From NCBI RefSeq assembly GCF_001767255.1, contig NZ_CP017639.1, forward strand, positions 580,875 to 644,874: a DNA stretch of 64,000 nucleotides. The letters are read 5' to 3'. The notes below the pieces were generated by a model, which was given only the letters and a program-made list of their open reading frames with translations, was not told the DNA's origin and made no database searches. The position numbers were made by a program, and so were the translations under genes. The first letter of the stretch is position 1. The number at the start of each line of letters is the position of its first letter. Of this stretch, positions 55,881 through 64,000 are shown in pieces. The DNA is from Corynebacterium sp. NML98-0116. GTDB lineage: Bacteria; Actinomycetota; Actinomycetes; Mycobacteriales; Mycobacteriaceae.

Positions 55881-56417
55881 ATGCGCCACCACACACTGTC
55901 AGCTGCGGTCTTGCTGCTCGTTACTACTCTCACGCTGGGCGGGTGCGTGTCTGAGGATGACACCGCAACATCCACTGACATCGAGGTGACGACGCCCACT
56001 GGCGCCCCACAGCCGGAGTTCCACCAAGAGCAGGTGGACCCGGTGACCTCCACGGAGATCACCGGCGAGCGCGTCGATGACCCGAAGATGGAGCTGTCCT
56101 ACAAGTGGCAGGGCAGCAGCTACGGCACCGGCGCCGGCAGCATTATCGTCGTGGCAGTGACGAACAAGAGCGACGTGCCAATGCCCGTTGACGTGCTCAA
56201 GCCGAAGCTGCGCTACAACACCGGCAACAACAAGTTTGTCGACGCCAACCCGATCAGCGCCGAGCAGGCAGGGGTAGACATCCTCGGCGTGGACCGCCCG
56301 CTGGGTCCGGGGGCAACCACGAACGCGAAGTATGCCTTCGACGTGACCCCGGATGGCCTGTGGGATGCGGAGTTTACGATCGGCAACGTGAAGTTCAAGG
56401 GGAACCTGAATAACTAA
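55881..56417 (+). CDS. Small lipoprotein, beta-sandwich type (DUF4352-like)
   Basis: The 178-residue protein has a lipobox LGGC (about 19-22), a Thr-rich linker, and a C-terminal domain of about 120 residues whose pattern (IIVVAVTNKSDVPMPVD ... KYAFDVTPDGLWD) suggests the DUF4352/Telo-bind-like immunoglobulin fold seen in many actinobacterial lipoproteins. Function is unknown. GAAAGGG precedes the ATG. Its stop overlaps the idi start (TAATG), so the two genes are coupled. Confidence 0.8.
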   Translation: MRHHTLSAAVLLLVTTLTLGGCVSEDDTATSTDIEVTTPTGAPQPEFHQEQVDPVTSTEITGERVDDPKMELSYKWQGSSYGTGAGSIIVVAVTNKSDVPMPVDVLKPKLRYNTGNNKFVDANPISAEQAGVDILGVDRPLGPGATTNAKYAFDVTPDGLWDAEFTIGNVKFKGNLNN

Positions 56418-56974
56418 TGCGCGAAGAAGTAATCCTGCTCAGTGAGGACGGCGCGCCGATCGGCTCCGCGGACAAGGCCGCAGTTCACACCGGGGACACC
56501 CCGCTGCACCTGGCGTTTTCCTGCTGGCTGTTCAACGAGGACGGCCAGCTGCTGCTCACCCGGCGCGCGTTGGGGAAGAAGACGTGGCCCGGTGTGTGGA
56601 CCAACTCCTTCTGCGGCCACCCCGGCCCCGGAGAGGACGTGCCGGCGGCGATCCTGCGCCGCTCGGTCGAGGAACTGCGCTTGCCGGAGGGGGCTGTGCT
56701 GGACGTGACGCCGGTGCTGCCGGAGTTCCGCTACCGTGCGGTGGATTCCTCCGGCATCGTTGAGTACGAAGTCTGCCCGGTGTACTCCGCGCGCCTGGCG
56801 CCGGGCCACGAGGCTGTGGACCCGAACCCGGACGAGGTGGACTCGTTGCACTGGGCGGACCCCGCCGACGTTGTTCGCGCGGCGGACGCGACCCCGTTCG
56901 CGTTTTCGCCGTGGCTGGTCGAAGAGCTGGCGGATAAGCGGCTGCGTGCTGTGCTGGAGCGCGCCGGGCGCTAG
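56417..56974 (+). CDS. idi: Isopentenyl-diphosphate delta-isomerase, type I
   Basis: Idi interconverts IPP and DMAPP for isoprenoid synthesis. The 185-residue Nudix-fold enzyme has the catalytic cysteine in NSFCGHPGPGED and the Nudix-type acidic block RRSVEELRL. The start ATG shares its A with the stop of the lipoprotein gene. The end is 1 bp from the end of the convergent carboxylesterase gene. Confidence 0.93.
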   Translation: MREEVILLSEDGAPIGSADKAAVHTGDTPLHLAFSCWLFNEDGQLLLTRRALGKKTWPGVWTNSFCGHPGPGEDVPAAILRRSVEELRLPEGAVLDVTPVLPEFRYRAVDSSGIVEYEVCPVYSARLAPGHEAVDPNPDEVDSLHWADPADVVRAADATPFAFSPWLVEELADKRLRAVLERAGR

Positions 56975-56975
56975 C

Positions 56976-58220
56976 CTACTGGTTGAACGCCTCCCGAACG
57001 CTGCGCAGCGGATCCTCCACGACCGTCGTCGTGTCGGCGTTGAGCGAGGCGCGCAGGACGTTTCGGCCCGGGCGGTAGGTGGGCCAGTCGGCCTGCCCGC
57101 TGCAGATGTAGCCGTAGATGAGCTGGCCGATGTAGGTCGTGGGCTCCCCGAAGAGTGCCTCGAGCTCGTAGCTGTGGCCGAGCGGGGTGTCCGCGCAGAA
57201 CTCGATCTGGCGGATGTCGGCGGGGCCGTGCTCGCAGGCGTCGTCGACCCAGCGGCGGACCAGCGCGTCCGAGAAGAACCTGCCCGCGAGTTTGCCGGGG
57301 TCCGTGGTTCGTGCGGCCTCGATGTAGTTGCGCCGGGCTGCCGCGCTTTTGGCGCCGAAGAATCGGCCGAAGCAGCGGATGAACGTGGCGCCAAAGGCGT
57401 TGAAGCCCTCGCCGGACTGGTGGAACTCCTCGCGGGTGGAGGTGACCACGATTGGTACCTCGGCGAGCTCCGCAGGCTCGAAGGGTGCCGGGCCAAGCGC
57501 GATGTCGTGGAAGTACTGGGTGCGGAAGCGCTGGTAGGCGCGCTCGATGGCGTCCGGGCGGCGCTCGGCCAACCAGTTGAGGTCGAGGCGCGTCAGCGGC
57601 GTGCCGAGCGCCCCGCGCGCCGCCCACTTGCGCTGCGCAAAGGGCACGCGCGGAAACGCGGGGGACAGCGCCAGCACGCGCCGGAACGCTCCCTGGTAGT
57701 GGTCGCGGCGCGCCAACCAGAGCGCCAGCGCCGCCCCCGCCGAGTGCCCGACCAGCGTGACGTTGGTTGGGTCGCCGCCGAAGTGCTCGATGTTGCGCAG
57801 CACCCACCGCAGCGCCTCCTGGCAGTCCTCCACCGCGCGGAACGACGTGTCATTGGTGAAGGGGAGCAGTCCAGGGAATTTTCGACGGTACCCCACCCGC
57901 ACCTGCACGACGCCTTGCTTCGCGAACGCCTCCGGCTGGGAGGTGGTCTCGCAGTGGTTGCCCTCCTCGAAGCGGCCGCCGTGCAGGTAGACCATCACCG
58001 GGTAGTCATCCAGGGCCCGCGCTGTTGCCGGGGTGGTGATGCTCAGCCCGATGGTGTCTGGGTGCGGCGTGGTGGCGTCGATGAGATGGCCCTCGGGGGC
58101 GGGACGTGGGGGATCGAAGGGGACGTCGATACGCGAGTAGGGGATGGAGTAGAACTCGCGGGTGGCTGTGGTGGCGGTGCCGGTGATCGCGCCGGCGGGG
58201 CAGGTGATGGTGACGTCCAT
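56976..58220 (-). CDS. Type B carboxylesterase
   Basis: The 414-residue alpha/beta-hydrolase has the oxyanion HGG (80-82) and the nucleophile elbow GHSAG (158-162). The C-terminal part has a late histidine-like region (LGHSYELEALFGE) but is shorter than the usual 500 residues. Without an apparent signal peptide it is cytoplasmic. The natural ester is unknown. Minus-strand TACACT (58234-58229) lies eight bases before the ATG. Confidence 0.85.
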   Translation of the reverse strand: MDVTITCPAGAITGTATTATREFYSIPYSRIDVPFDPPRPAPEGHLIDATTPHPDTIGLSITTPATARALDDYPVMVYLHGGRFEEGNHCETTSQPEAFAKQGVVQVRVGYRRKFPGLLPFTNDTSFRAVEDCQEALRWVLRNIEHFGGDPTNVTLVGHSAGAALALWLARRDHYQGAFRRVLALSPAFPRVPFAQRKWAARGALGTPLTRLDLNWLAERRPDAIERAYQRFRTQYFHDIALGPAPFEPAELAEVPIVVTSTREEFHQSGEGFNAFGATFIRCFGRFFGAKSAAARRNYIEAARTTDPGKLAGRFFSDALVRRWVDDACEHGPADIRQIEFCADTPLGHSYELEALFGEPTTYIGQLIYGYICSGQADWPTYRPGRNVLRASLNADTTTVVEDPLRSVREAFNQ

Positions 58221-58228
58221 GACAGGCC

Positions 58229-58234
58229 AGTGTA
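58229..58234 (-). promoter_or_regulatory. Leaderless -10 element of the carboxylesterase gene
   Basis: Minus-strand TACACT is followed by eight bases and the ATG at 58220. Confidence 0.5.
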
Positions 58235-58327
58235 AACGCTCCCGCCAAGTTCCTCGACGAGCTGCCGAAGGTGACTTATGCTAGTGAGTGATTATTGTCT
58301 TTCTTCTGTAGGAATGAGTTGTCCCAA

Positions 58328-59068
58328 ATGACAGATACCCAAGCACGCATCACCGAGTACTGGGCAGGCCGGGCTGAGGCATACCACCGCGAACACAGGA
58401 CAGCAGAGCGCGCCAAGGCAGACCGCGCAGCGTGGACTGACATCTTCAAGCGCTACATGCCGCAGGACGCGGTTCGCGTGTTGGACATGGGCACGGGTGA
58501 CGGCTACATTGCCCACATCATTGCGGAGCTCGGCTACGCGGTTGTTGGCGTGGATGCGTGCGAGCCGATGCTCGACGAGGCCCGCGACGAAGCGGAGCTT
58601 CGCCAGGAAGAAGGCATTAATACCCCACTGTTCGCCGAAGTCGACGTGACGGACCTGCCTCCGTCCTTCTTCGACTTCGACGTCGTTGTGAGCCGCTACC
58701 TGCTGTGGACGCTGCGCGAGCCGACGGAAGCGATCCGTGGCTGGGCCGAGGCGCTGAAGCCTGGCGGTCTGATCATCGCCGCGGACGCGACCTGGTTCCC
58801 GAACGGGATCTCGAAGGACACGCAGGTCATCTCCGATAACGGTCCGGACTCCTTCGTGCTGACCTACACCGACGACGTACTCGAGGAGCTGCCACTCGCG
58901 ACGGCCGACTCCCCGGAGGCATACGCAGAGGTCTTCCGCGCCGCTGGCCTGGAGGACGTCGAGGTTGTTGAGCTGCCGGAGATTACCAAGATCGACGAGG
59001 AGTTCGGCGCGCCGCAGGGACATGAGTCGCGCCCGACCTTCCTGGTGATTGGCCGCAAGCCAGCCTAA
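58328..59068 (+). CDS. Class I SAM-dependent methyltransferase
   Basis: The 246-residue methyltransferase of the UbiE/COQ5-like type has motif I VLDMGTGDGYIAH (about 46-58), the acidic VVGVDACEPML and post-I region DVVVSRYLLWTL. The substrate cannot be inferred. The true start may be a TTG nine bases upstream, which has a closer AGGA. It sits between the divergent esterase and the M3 peptidase. Confidence 0.85.
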   Translation: MTDTQARITEYWAGRAEAYHREHRTAERAKADRAAWTDIFKRYMPQDAVRVLDMGTGDGYIAHIIAELGYAVVGVDACEPMLDEARDEAELRQEEGINTPLFAEVDVTDLPPSFFDFDVVVSRYLLWTLREPTEAIRGWAEALKPGGLIIAADATWFPNGISKDTQVISDNGPDSFVLTYTDDVLEELPLATADSPEAYAEVFRAAGLEDVEVVELPEITKIDEEFGAPQGHESRPTFLVIGRKPA

Positions 59069-59081
59069 CTCACACCCCAAG

Positions 59082-59087
59082 TAGGAT
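59082..59087 (+). promoter_or_regulatory. Leaderless -10 element of the M3 peptidase gene
   Basis: TAGGAT is followed by eight bases and the ATG at 59096. Confidence 0.55.
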
Positions 59088-59095
59088 GGGGTGCC

Positions 59096-61063
59096 ATGAC
59101 TGACAATCCGTTGTTGCACCCGTCCGAACTGCCTTACGGGCTGCCTGATTTCCAGGCGATCCGCCTTGAACACGTACTGCCCGCTTTCGAGCGGGCGCTC
59201 GTGCTGCATGAAGAAGAAATTGCCCGCATTTGCGCCGAGGACACCCCGACGTGGGAGAACACCGTCGAGGCGCTGGAGCGCGCGGGCAGCGACTTAGAGC
59301 GAGTCTTGGCATGGTTTTTCAACCTGCAGGGCACCGACGGTTCGCCTGAGTTTGACCAGGTCGCGGACGCGATCGTGCCGCGCCTGTCCGCGCATACGGA
59401 CGCGATCTACCAGAACCAAGAACTTTATGGCCGCCTGCGTGCAGTGGAGGCCCCGGCGGACGAGGAGTCGCGCCGCCTCTACGACCTGCTGCTGCGCCGG
59501 TTCACCCGCCGTGGCGCGGAGCTCGACGAGGCAGGCAAACAGCGCCTGCGCGAGCTGAATCAGCGCCTCTCGGAGCTTTCCGAGCAGTTCGGCCGCAACC
59601 TACTCGCGGACACGACGAAGCTCGCGGTGCGCATGACCCGTGAGGAGCTCGCGGGCTTGAGCGAGGAGGAGCTCGCAGCCTACCGCGACGCCGATGACCC
59701 CGGTGTTTACGTCGTGCCGATCGAGCTGCCGACGACCCAGTCGCTGCAGGCCGAGCTCGAGTCCAGCAGCGCGCGCCACAAGCTGTTCGACGCCTCCCGC
59801 CAGCGCGGCCGTGACACCAACAGTGCGCTCGTGGTCGAGTCGGTGCGGCTGCGCCAGGAGCGCGCGAAGCTGCTCGGCTTCGACACGCACGCCGATTACG
59901 TCATCGCGGAGGAAACCGCGGGCAGCGCTGCCGCGGCCCGCAAGCTCATCAGTGACCTCGCGCCCGCGGCCGCGTCGAACGCCGCCGCGGAACGCAAGCT
60001 CGCAGGTGAGCTGGCCGGGATGGAACTGGACGGCGCTGACTGGCCGTACTGGGAAGCGCGCCGCAGGGAGGAGGCCTTCGCGGTGAACGACGCCGAGCTG
60101 CGCAAGTACTTCCCGCTGCAGCAGGTGCTGCGCGACGGCGTCTTCTACGCTGCGAACCTGCTCTACGGCATCACGGTTACTCAGCGCGAGGACCTGCACG
60201 GCTACCGCGACGACGTACACGTGTGGGAGGTCAAGGAGGAAGACGGCACCGGCATTGGCCTGCTGCTGACGGATTACGGGGCGCGGCCGTCGAAACGCGG
60301 GGGAGCCTGGATGAGCTCCTTCGTGGACCAGTCGACGCTGACCGGCACGAAGCCCGTCGTGGTGAACGTGATGTCGCTGACCTCCGACCTGCTGACGATC
60401 GACGAGGTTACGACCGTGTTCCACGAGTTCGGCCACGCGTTGCACGGACTGCTGTCCAACGTGCGCTACCCGACGCTCTCCGGCACCAACGTGCCGCGCG
60501 ACTGGGTGGAGTTCCCCTCCCAGATCAACGAGAACTACGCGTTCGCGCCGGAGATCATCCGTAACTACGCGCGCCACGTGGACACCGGCGAGGTCATCCC
60601 GGATGCGCTGCTGGAGGCCGTGCGCCAGTCCCGGACGTTCGGGCAGGGCTTCGCCACCGCGGAGTACCTGGCGGCCTGCGCGATTGACCTGGCGTGGCAC
60701 TCGCTCGACGGCGAGGTGCCCGAGGACATTGACGCCTTCGAGCAGCGGGCACTCGAGAAGGTTGGCCTGGACGTCGAAGGCCTCGAGCCGCGCTACCGCT
60801 CCACGTGGTTTAACCACATCTTCGCGGGCGGCTACTCAGCGGGCTACTACTCCTACCTGTGGGCGGAGGCGTTGGACGCCGACGGCTACCAGTTCATCGA
60901 GGAATCCGGTATCAACCGGGACAGCGGCCAGCGGTTCCGGGACACGGTGCTCTCGGTTGGTGCCGCGCGCGACTACGCCGAGGCCTACCGCGCCTTCCGC
61001 GGCCGCGACAAGGACACCCGCGCTCTGCTGGTCCGCCGCGGGCTCGAGGGCAGCGATGTTTGA
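59096..61063 (+). CDS. M3 family zinc metallopeptidase (oligopeptidase A/Dcp-like)
   Basis: The 655-residue cytoplasmic oligopeptidase has the zinc motif HEFGH (443-447) with the third ligand glutamate a few turns later (ENYAFAPEII region). The family degrades short peptides of about 5-15 residues released by Clp and other proteases. Length is slightly short of E. coli OpdA (680). A very small gene overlaps its stop. Confidence 0.93.
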   Translation: MTDNPLLHPSELPYGLPDFQAIRLEHVLPAFERALVLHEEEIARICAEDTPTWENTVEALERAGSDLERVLAWFFNLQGTDGSPEFDQVADAIVPRLSAHTDAIYQNQELYGRLRAVEAPADEESRRLYDLLLRRFTRRGAELDEAGKQRLRELNQRLSELSEQFGRNLLADTTKLAVRMTREELAGLSEEELAAYRDADDPGVYVVPIELPTTQSLQAELESSSARHKLFDASRQRGRDTNSALVVESVRLRQERAKLLGFDTHADYVIAEETAGSAAAARKLISDLAPAAASNAAAERKLAGELAGMELDGADWPYWEARRREEAFAVNDAELRKYFPLQQVLRDGVFYAANLLYGITVTQREDLHGYRDDVHVWEVKEEDGTGIGLLLTDYGARPSKRGGAWMSSFVDQSTLTGTKPVVVNVMSLTSDLLTIDEVTTVFHEFGHALHGLLSNVRYPTLSGTNVPRDWVEFPSQINENYAFAPEIIRNYARHVDTGEVIPDALLEAVRQSRTFGQGFATAEYLAACAIDLAWHSLDGEVPEDIDAFEQRALEKVGLDVEGLEPRYRSTWFNHIFAGGYSAGYYSYLWAEALDADGYQFIEESGINRDSGQRFRDTVLSVGAARDYAEAYRAFRGRDKDTRALLVRRGLEGSDV

Positions 61064-61184
61064 TCTGTCGCCATGGCTGCAGACGCCACTGATCCTGCTG
61101 GTGGCGCTGCCGCTCGCGGGGGTGGCCTCGTGGGCGATGCTGCGTTTGAGTGACTGGATCGCGTACAAAATTTCGAAGAAGTAA
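61056..61184 (+). CDS. Small membrane protein, 42 aa
   Basis: The ATG overlaps the end of the peptidase gene by 8 bp. The 42-residue product (MFDLSPWLQ... ending YKISKK) has one hydrophobic helix (about 10-30) with a basic C-terminal tail. Overlap implies translational coupling. I do not recognise the family. Confidence 0.6.
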   Translation: MFDLSPWLQTPLILLVALPLAGVASWAMLRLSDWIAYKISKK

Positions 61185-61195
61185 GGTGGTCAACT

Positions 61196-61336
61196 ATGGC
61201 CAACCCTGAAGAACTCCGCAAGCGCGATCAGCAGCTTCCGAAGCAGAAACGCAAATACCCACAGTCCCGTGTCACACAGGCACTGTGGGTGATGATTGCG
61301 CTGGTCATCGTCGCGGCCCTGGCCGGGCTGCTCTAG
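61196..61336 (+). CDS. Small membrane protein, 46 aa
   Basis: The product is a 46-residue protein with a very basic, hydrophilic N-terminal half (KRDQQLPKQKRK) and one C-terminal helix (about residues 29-46) ending in GLL. TAAGGTGG lies just before the ATG, a fair ribosome site. It begins 11 bp after the 42-residue gene and ends 4 bp before malQ on the other strand. Tail-anchored topology is likely. It is short, but start signal, charge pattern and position support it. Confidence 0.6.
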   Translation: MANPEELRKRDQQLPKQKRKYPQSRVTQALWVMIALVIVAALAGLL

Positions 61337-61340
61337 CGCG

Positions 61341-63527
61341 CTAGCGTTTCGACGCCTCCGCGACCCGACCGAACAGCTCGATACTCGGCAGGTCCTCGAT
61401 GAGGACCGCCTTGCCGTTGTTGTCCGTCAGCGGGATGCACCAGTTGGAGTACTGCTCCGCGTTGGTGCCCGGCTGGTTCTGGATGCGGGTATCGCCGACC
61501 ATGTCCACCAGGTTCGTCACCGTCATCGCCGATGGGGTGGCGGCGATGAAGCGGGTAAGGCCGACGAGCAGGTCCTCCACGTCGACGTCGCGGGCGAACT
61601 CCTCGGCGCTCAGCTGCGTGAACTCGGTGTGCTCAAGGGAAGTGCCGTGGAAGTGGCCGTCCTCGCGCACGCGGTCAAGCACGCGGGCCTGCCACTGGTG
61701 GTCCTGCTCGTTGAGCTCCTCGAGCGGCTCCTCGATCAGGCCGAGCTCGTCGCGCAGGATGTTGTGCGCGAACCGCAGGTAGCCAGCGGTCGGCGGCAGG
61801 TCATGCGTGCCGACGGCCGACAACGCCAAGCGGCGGTAATCCCAGGTGTGGAGCGGGGAGCCGTCGTCGTACGACTCGAACCACAGCACCGTCGTGCCAA
61901 GGATGCCCTTGTCCTGCAGGACGTCCTGGACCCACGGCTCAAACGTGCCCAGGTCTTCGCCCACCACCACGGCGTTCGCACGCTGCGCCTCGAGCACCAG
62001 GGTGCCCACCATGGCCTCGTGGTCGTAATTCATGTAGGTGCCGAACATCGGGGAGACGTTTCGTGGCATCCAGAACAGGCGGAAGAGACCAAGGATGTGG
62101 TCGACGCGGATACCGCCGGAGTGGCGCAGCACGGTGCGCAGCAGCTCACGCCACGGCTCGTAGCCGGCCTCGGCGAGCGCCTGCGGGTGCCATGGCGGCT
62201 GCGACCAGTCCTGGCCCTGCTGGGAGTACTGGTCCGGCGGGGCACCGACGGACGCCTCGGGGACGAGCACGTTGGCAAGCGTGTTGGCGTCGGCACCATC
62301 GGGGTGGATCCCCACCGCGAGGTCGGTCATGATGCCGACCTTCATGCCCGCTGCCAGCGCCTTGTCCTGGGCGCGGCGGCGCTGCTCGTCGGTGATGAAC
62401 TGCAGCCACATGTAGAAGCGTGTGAGTTCCTCGAGTTCCTCGTCGAGCTCGTGGCGCGACGGCGCGGTCTCCATTGCCTCCACTGCGCACCAGCGGGCGA
62501 ACTCCTCGAGGCCTTCGCCCTCGTCGAGGCAGAAGAGCTCGAAGTCGTGGGTGCGGCGCTCGTCGGCGCAGGCGATGAAGAACAGCTCGCGAAGTACGGC
62601 GAGCTTCGTCTCGAAGATTTCGTTGCGACGCAGCGGCTCCGCACTGCGGTTGAGCGCCTTCAGCGGAGCGACCATGCGCTCAATCTGGGCCTTCGCGTCC
62701 TTGTCCAGCTTGTAGTACTCATCAACCGCCTCGACAGAGATGTAGATCGGGTTGACGAAGCGGCGCGACGTCGGCAGGTACGGCGAGTCCTCCACCGGCG
62801 GGATTGGCTGTGCCGCGTGCACCGGATTGATCAGCAGGTAATCAGCGCCCTGCTCAGCCAGCAGCACCGCGAGCGTGCCGAGATCCTCGAAGTCGCCGAT
62901 GCCCCAGGACTGCTCGGAACGCACCGAGTACAGCTGCGCCATCACACCGAAGACCGGGTTATCGATGTAGCGCTGGTTGCTCTCCAGACGCGCCGGGACC
63001 ACCAGCAGCGGGCAGGAGTCCTTGAAGTTATCGGACTCCAGGTGCAGCGTGTGGTAGCCCGGGGGCAGGTTGCCCGGCACGTGGAAGGTGGCCTCGCCCC
63101 AGACCACGCCGGCGACGTCGGCAGTTGGTGGCGCCCAGTTTTCGTCCTGGTAGGTCTCGCGCGGGGTGCCGTCCTCAAGCTGGATCCAGGTGTGGGCCGG
63201 GTGTCCGTCGTGCACGTGGACGTTGAAGTGGCGCTCCTGCCCGGCCGTGGCCACAACGCAGGGCGGCAGCGGGCGGGTTGCCCAGTACTGGTGCCTGGCG
63301 TGAATCAGGTGGTGCAACTCCTCGTCGGAGGGGGCGTCGCTAATGTTGACGCCCAGGGCCTGCAGCAGGGAGATGAATGATTCCGGCGGCGGGGTGGTCA
63401 TCGCACCGTTGGAAGCGCGGTAGCTCGTGCCGAACCCGTACGCGGAAGCTAATGAATGGAGCAGTTCTACGTTGGTCACATCAACCCATTGTGCCAAAGA
63501 ACTGATGTTTTGCAGAGTGGAGCTCAC
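61341..63527 (-). CDS. malQ: 4-alpha-glucanotransferase (amylomaltase)
   Basis: MalQ transfers glucan segments between maltodextrins and releases glucose, in maltose and glycogen metabolism. The 728-residue GH77 enzyme has VRIDHILGLFR-like IRVDHILGLFR (nucleophile Asp), VVGEDLGTFEPWV and GTHDLPPTAGY (other carboxylates). The N-terminal 140 residues are the actinobacterial beta-domain extension. The start GTG at 63527 lacks a convincing ribosome site; a start further in is possible. Confidence 0.94.
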   Translation of the reverse strand: MSSTLQNISSLAQWVDVTNVELLHSLASAYGFGTSYRASNGAMTTPPPESFISLLQALGVNISDAPSDEELHHLIHARHQYWATRPLPPCVVATAGQERHFNVHVHDGHPAHTWIQLEDGTPRETYQDENWAPPTADVAGVVWGEATFHVPGNLPPGYHTLHLESDNFKDSCPLLVVPARLESNQRYIDNPVFGVMAQLYSVRSEQSWGIGDFEDLGTLAVLLAEQGADYLLINPVHAAQPIPPVEDSPYLPTSRRFVNPIYISVEAVDEYYKLDKDAKAQIERMVAPLKALNRSAEPLRRNEIFETKLAVLRELFFIACADERRTHDFELFCLDEGEGLEEFARWCAVEAMETAPSRHELDEELEELTRFYMWLQFITDEQRRRAQDKALAAGMKVGIMTDLAVGIHPDGADANTLANVLVPEASVGAPPDQYSQQGQDWSQPPWHPQALAEAGYEPWRELLRTVLRHSGGIRVDHILGLFRLFWMPRNVSPMFGTYMNYDHEAMVGTLVLEAQRANAVVVGEDLGTFEPWVQDVLQDKGILGTTVLWFESYDDGSPLHTWDYRRLALSAVGTHDLPPTAGYLRFAHNILRDELGLIEEPLEELNEQDHQWQARVLDRVREDGHFHGTSLEHTEFTQLSAEEFARDVDVEDLLVGLTRFIAATPSAMTVTNLVDMVGDTRIQNQPGTNAEQYSNWCIPLTDNNGKAVLIEDLPSIELFGRVAEASKR

Positions 63528-63549
63528 GCAAAAGGTAGTTTCTGTCAGG

Positions 63550-63555
63550 TAACCT
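63550..63555 (+). promoter_or_regulatory. Leaderless -10 element of fadD
   Basis: TAACCT is followed by eight bases and the ATG at 63564. Confidence 0.5.
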
Positions 63556-63563
63556 TGCCAACC

Positions 63564-64000
63564 ATGGCTTCAGAAACGTACACAACTCCGCTCGGATTCA
63601 AGCTGAGTCCCACTGACACTTGCCTGTCGGCGCTCGTGGATATCTGCACGAAAAAGCCTCACATCGTGCTGTTTTCCCGCCCACGTAATTACGACTGGGT
63701 CAATGTGACCGCGGGGGAGTTCCTCGAAGAGGTCTACGAAACGGCCAAGGGGCTCATCGCAAACGGCGTCGAGCCGGGCGACCGCATCGCGGTGCTTTCC
63801 TCCACCCGTTATGAGTGGTCCCTCGTTGACTTCGCCATCTGGGCAGCCGGGGCGGTCAGCGTCCCGATCTACCCGTCGAGCTCCATGCACCAGATCCAGT
63901 GGATCCTCGAGGACTCCGGCGCCGAGATCGCCTTCACCGAGTCGCGCGACCACACCCAGCTGATGAGCGCCTTCCTCCTCCAGGAAGACGGCAAGCCGCG
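63564..64000 (+). CDS. fadD15: Long-chain fatty-acid-CoA ligase (FadD15-like), 5' part only
   Basis: The gene runs off the right edge; 145 residues are visible, matching the N-terminal domain of AMP-forming long-chain acyl-CoA synthetases (NGVEPGDRIAVLSSTRYEW, SVPIYPSSS). It should make acyl-CoA from free fatty acids and ATP. The symbol rests on its position next to malQ, as in C. glutamicum. The P-loop and C-terminal domain lie outside the window. Confidence 0.8.
   Translation, partial: MASETYTTPLGFKLSPTDTCLSALVDICTKKPHIVLFSRPRNYDWVNVTAGEFLEEVYETAKGLIANGVEPGDRIAVLSSTRYEWSLVDFAIWAAGAVSVPIYPSSSMHQIQWILEDSGAEIAFTESRDHTQLMSAFLLQEDGKP

Noticed and set aside
61296..63380. 694-residue frame antisense to malQ
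   Set aside because: malQ has all GH77 catalytic motifs; the antisense frame has none.

Overview
The window looks like a chromosomal segment of a high-GC Actinobacterium, almost certainly a Corynebacterium. This rests on gene content and order recalled from C. glutamicum and the mycobacteria, not on a database search. The clpX / mdh / valS-folC / ndk / rne-rplU-rpmA-obg-proB-unkdh-proA / nadD-rsfS-gpgP-degV-comEA-comEC-holA / rpsT / lepA order, the aecD and brnQ neighbourhood, treS with maltokinase, and malQ beside fadD15 are all typical of that genus. No rRNA, tRNA, CRISPR array, prophage or insertion sequence was seen. The species cannot be named from the sequence alone.

Layout. 1-2900: end of an upstream unit (terminator only), an aromatic-acid type MFS transporter, a poly-serine lipoprotein and a PcaD-like hydrolase. 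3000-6300: clpX, a TetR regulator and mdh, with several palindromes between tetR and mdh. 6300-13000: valS, folC, a DUF4233 membrane protein, an acyl-CoA ligase on the opposite strand, and ndk. 13000-18500: rne, rplU, rpmA and obg with structured leaders. 18500-29300: proline genes (proB, unkdh, proA), a cutinase plus a small membrane protein inserted before nadD, then rsfS, gpgP, degV, comEA, comEC and holA. 29270-34330: ankyrin/LysE pair, secreted esterase, rpsT, a PemK/MazF-fold protein and lepA. 34640-37424: a large repeat-rich surface protein. 37570-43010: BCCT transporter, CPBP protease, mutarotase, S33 peptidase and ribokinase. 43030-47470: a four-gene peptide-type ABC importer with a fused double ATPase. 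47480-55800: a long minus-strand run (luciferase-like oxidoreductase, brnQ, mak, treS, aecD, ABC exporter). 55880-64000: lipoprotein, idi, carboxylesterase, methyltransferase, M3 peptidase with two tiny membrane proteins, malQ, and the start of fadD15.

How the genes work together. Most of the window is housekeeping: protein quality control (clpX), the TCA cycle (mdh), translation (valS, rplU, rpmA, obg, rsfS, rpsT, lepA), RNA decay (rne), nucleotide, folate, NAD and proline synthesis, and DNA replication (holA). TreS, maltokinase and MalQ together interconvert trehalose, maltose, maltose-1-phosphate and glucans. AecD (C-S lyase) and BrnQ form a sulfur and branched-chain amino-acid module, here split by treS-mak. 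The accessory parts are the surface adhesin, the cutinase pair, the peptide importer and the solute transporters.

A recurring feature is the leaderless gene start. About twenty starts have a TANNNT hexamer ending 6-9 nt before the start codon, so transcription would begin at or within a few bases of the codon. Several of these -10 hexamers include or abut the stop codon of the preceding gene. The most unusual sequence object is a 22-bp, one-mismatch inverted repeat (37455-37520) between two convergent genes, with no U-tract. No wholly new multi-gene system could be demonstrated. The best leads are this hairpin, the cutinase/membrane-protein pair, the operator-like palindromes at tetR-mdh, and the recombination-prone surface-protein repeats.
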